From: Oehlia diaphana
Lineage: Eukaryota; Glomeromycota; Glomeromycetes; Glomerales; Glomeraceae
Assembly: GCA_003833135.1 (NCBI GenBank)
Contig: QZLH01002846.1
Location: forward strand, 1 to 10,113
Direction: 5' to 3'
DNA length: 10,113 nucleotides
Shown here: in pieces, positions 8,450 through 10,113 of the stretch
Numbering within the stretch: the first letter of the stretch is position 1
Layout of the letters: each line of letters starts with the position of its first letter
Program-made: the position numbers and the translations under genes
Notes under the pieces: model-generated
The model's database searches: none
Seen by the model: the letters and a program-made list of their open reading frames with translations, nothing else
What the model was told of the DNA's origin: nothing

Positions 8450-8830
8450 TACAAAATGGCAACTATTTTTATCACGGAAGTTATCCGACAATCGTATATT
8501 AGGCGAAACTTATGGTCAAGCTCGTATTTGTCTCAAGTTTTCATTGAACTTTACAAATAGGAACGAACACACTCATAGTACAAGGGAAGAAACAATTATT
8601 CTATGACACTATGTGGCCAACCTCAATTGAGATTTACAATATTACGCTTTTATTATAATATGGAACTAAATTATTCGACGCTTTCTTTCCATGAGCGAGG
8701 AGGAATGCATCAAAATTATTACTGTCGATTATTATGTATAATATTATCGTTATACATAGACGATCGCGATAAATCGGAGAAAGATGAGGTCACGTTATTG
8801 ATTGGCTAATAAACCTTCGCAATAAAGAAT
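8450..8830 (+). other. Less AT-rich island with a 68-codon open frame (8603-8809), doubtful
   Basis: This stretch stands out from its surroundings by having more G and C and fewer homopolymers. An ATG frame runs from 8603 to a TAA at 8807-8809, with AATAAA about 11 bases later (8820-8825). The 68-residue product has four cysteines, an aromatic-rich middle and an acidic DDRDKSEKDE segment, and I recognise no domain. The frame is open backwards only to a TAG at 8576-8578, and that AG could also be a splice acceptor. It may be a small gene, a last exon, a gene relic or chance. Confidence 0.15.
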
Positions 8831-9149
8831 ATCTTATTTTTTGGTTTACAGTAGTTTAAGTCGACGATGTAACAAACATTTATTTAATATTTTTTTTTTG
8901 TATATAGAATTTTTACACGTTAACTGTTAGTTTTAGTTCGCATGCTTGGAGGATTAAAGGTATAAAATTTATTGTATAAGCTTTAAAAATGTTTTGGTAT
9001 TCTGTATAATGATTCTAACTGTATACATTGTCTTTCTTTTTAGTTTTATGAAGTATTTTGCGTATTATCGTTTATTTTATTTATTTAAATTTAATAAATA
9101 CCAAGTTGCCTTAGTCCCTGACAGGGCGTTCTAAATTGTTCAATGGAAA
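8831..9149. other. Intergenic, no recognised gene
   Basis: AT-rich sequence with no open frame. GGTATAAAATTTATTG near 8959 resembles a TATA box, but no frame follows it within a few hundred bases. A short patch near 9103-9130 contains the hairpin-like GTCCCTGACAGGGCG. Confidence 0.4.
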
Positions 9150-9780
9150 ATTTTTTTAATATATAATTTAATTATATTTTTTTTAATTATTTAGATTATT
9201 TTCTCATATTTAATTTTTAAGTGTGAGAAGAAAGATCTTAGATAATTATTTGAGAAAAAATTCTCATATTAAAATTTTAGTATGAGAAAAAAGATCTTGA
9301 ACAATTATAATTATGTCTTTTGTTAAAAAAATTTTTATTATTAATTTGAGAAAAAAATTCTCATATATAAATAAAATAATAATTTGTTTGTTTTATTGTA
9401 CTTTTTTAATTGTTTAGATTATTTGAAAAAAAATTCTTTTGTTAACTGTATGTTGATCATGTGACTTCTGACGAAAAATAAAGGATCTAAATTAATTATA
9501 CCTTTTATTTTATTTAATAAAGAAAATCTAAGATAATTCATTATTAATTTTAATAAAAAGATTCTTATATTTAATAAAGAAATAATTTATTTCTTGCGTT
9601 TTTTTTTTATTGTTTAATTTAAATTATTGAAAAAATCTTTCGTGTTGATCATTTTTAGCATGACTCTGACAAAAAAAAAGATCTCTCTCTTATCATTAAT
9701 TTTGCAGATAAAAATTCTTATATTTAATAAAAAAAAATCTATCTTACTGTACTCTTTAATTATTCATAACAAATCTTGAT
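9150..9780. repeat. Degenerate AT-rich repeats, two families
   Basis: Left half: TTCTCATATT opens two roughly 60-bp copies at 9201 and 9261, each closing as a hairpin (TTCTCATA/TATGAGAA at 9261-9268 and 9281-9288; one mismatch in the first copy) followed by AAAGATCTT. A further TTCTCATAT occurs near 9358. Right half: GTTGATCAT followed by a GACT/CTGAC segment occurs at 9452 and 9644, and ATTCTTATATTTAATAAA occurs at 9561 and 9714. Spacing is irregular, so these are decayed duplications rather than a clean array. Confidence 0.55.
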
Positions 9781-9879
9781 CATCATACAAGACTATAAAA
9801 AAAATCAAACATTTAATAATATTACATTTTATTCATTTTCTTTTAGTGAAAAAATTTTATTGTATAGCAAAAGGATTTA

Positions 9880-10113
9880 CAGTCGCACCTCCATAAGTGC
9901 ACCCTCTATAAGTGCATTCCCTCCCTATATGCACGCCATGGCTTGGTCCCAAGCTAGGGACTTAGAGCTAAGTGCACACCCTCTATGTTCTACACGTGCA
10001 TGTAATTCTGAATTCTGGGTATATCTGAACACTCTCCATAAGTGCATTCACGTGACTATTATATAATATTGACCAATCATCGAGGTTCTTTAAAATAGAT
10101 AAATTTGACAATT
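9880..10113. mobile_element. Terminal region of a pogo/Tigger-like DNA transposon, partial
   Basis: CAGTCGCACCTCC starts right after a TA dinucleotide (9878-9879), the insertion target of the Tc1/mariner-pogo superfamily. It is followed by subterminal copies of CTCYATAAGTGCA near 9889 and 9904 (15-bp period), a degenerate CTATATGCAC near 9924, and another CTCCATAAGTGCATT near 10033. Repeated subterminal motifs of this kind resemble binding sites for a CENP-B-like transposase. No transposase sequence and no matching opposite terminus lie in the window, so either the element runs off the right edge or only an end remains. The open frame across it merely translates the repeats. Confidence 0.5.

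Noticed and set aside
9776..10066. Plus-strand 96-codon frame
   Set aside because: Its TSISAPSISA segment is the translation of the transposon subterminal repeats, and it crosses the element border at 9880.

Overview
The window is strongly AT-rich eukaryotic DNA, most likely from a fungus. It carries one confidently recognisable protein gene, an uninterrupted 790-codon reading frame on the minus strand (3784-6156). This encodes a TPR-SET protein, a predicted lysine methyltransferase of a type common in fungi. Long homopolymer tracts, abundant short perfect palindromes, a TTAGGG-type telomere-like motif inside a local tandem repeat, and a pogo/Tigger-like transposon end suggest an early-diverging fungus with a repeat-rich AT-rich genome. 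An arbuscular mycorrhizal fungus of the Rhizophagus type is my best guess. The assignment is inference from style, not from a marker gene.

Left part (1-3716): no convincing gene. It holds a 3.3-copy tandem array whose unit junctions form palindromes (47-214), a hairpin and a nested perfect inverted repeat (258-338), a cluster of inverted motifs around a GC-richer patch (469-601), two adjacent hairpin-forming stretches (1083-1227), a distant pair of 18-base inverted repeats (1007-1024 and 2318-2335), a short AAAT microsatellite, and a 68/74-bp tandem repeat containing telomere-like TTAGGG units (2867-3030). These look like small non-autonomous mobile elements and simple repeats, most of them decayed.

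Centre (3717-6435): the TPR-SET gene. It has a poly(A) signal about 60 bases after the stop and a plausible TATA box about 270 bases before the first ATG. The reading frame stays open upstream of that ATG only through non-ATG codons, so 6156 is preferred as the start. A leader intron is possible.

Right part (6436-10113): again no confident gene. There is a weak 68-codon open frame in a less AT-rich island (8450-8830), a stretch of degenerate AT-rich repeats (about 9150-9780), and the outer end of a pogo/Tigger-like DNA transposon starting at 9880 next to a TA dinucleotide, whose body would lie beyond the right edge.

The genes do not form a pathway or operon. I see no convincing evidence of a new multi-gene system; the most interesting non-coding signals are the palindromic repeat families.
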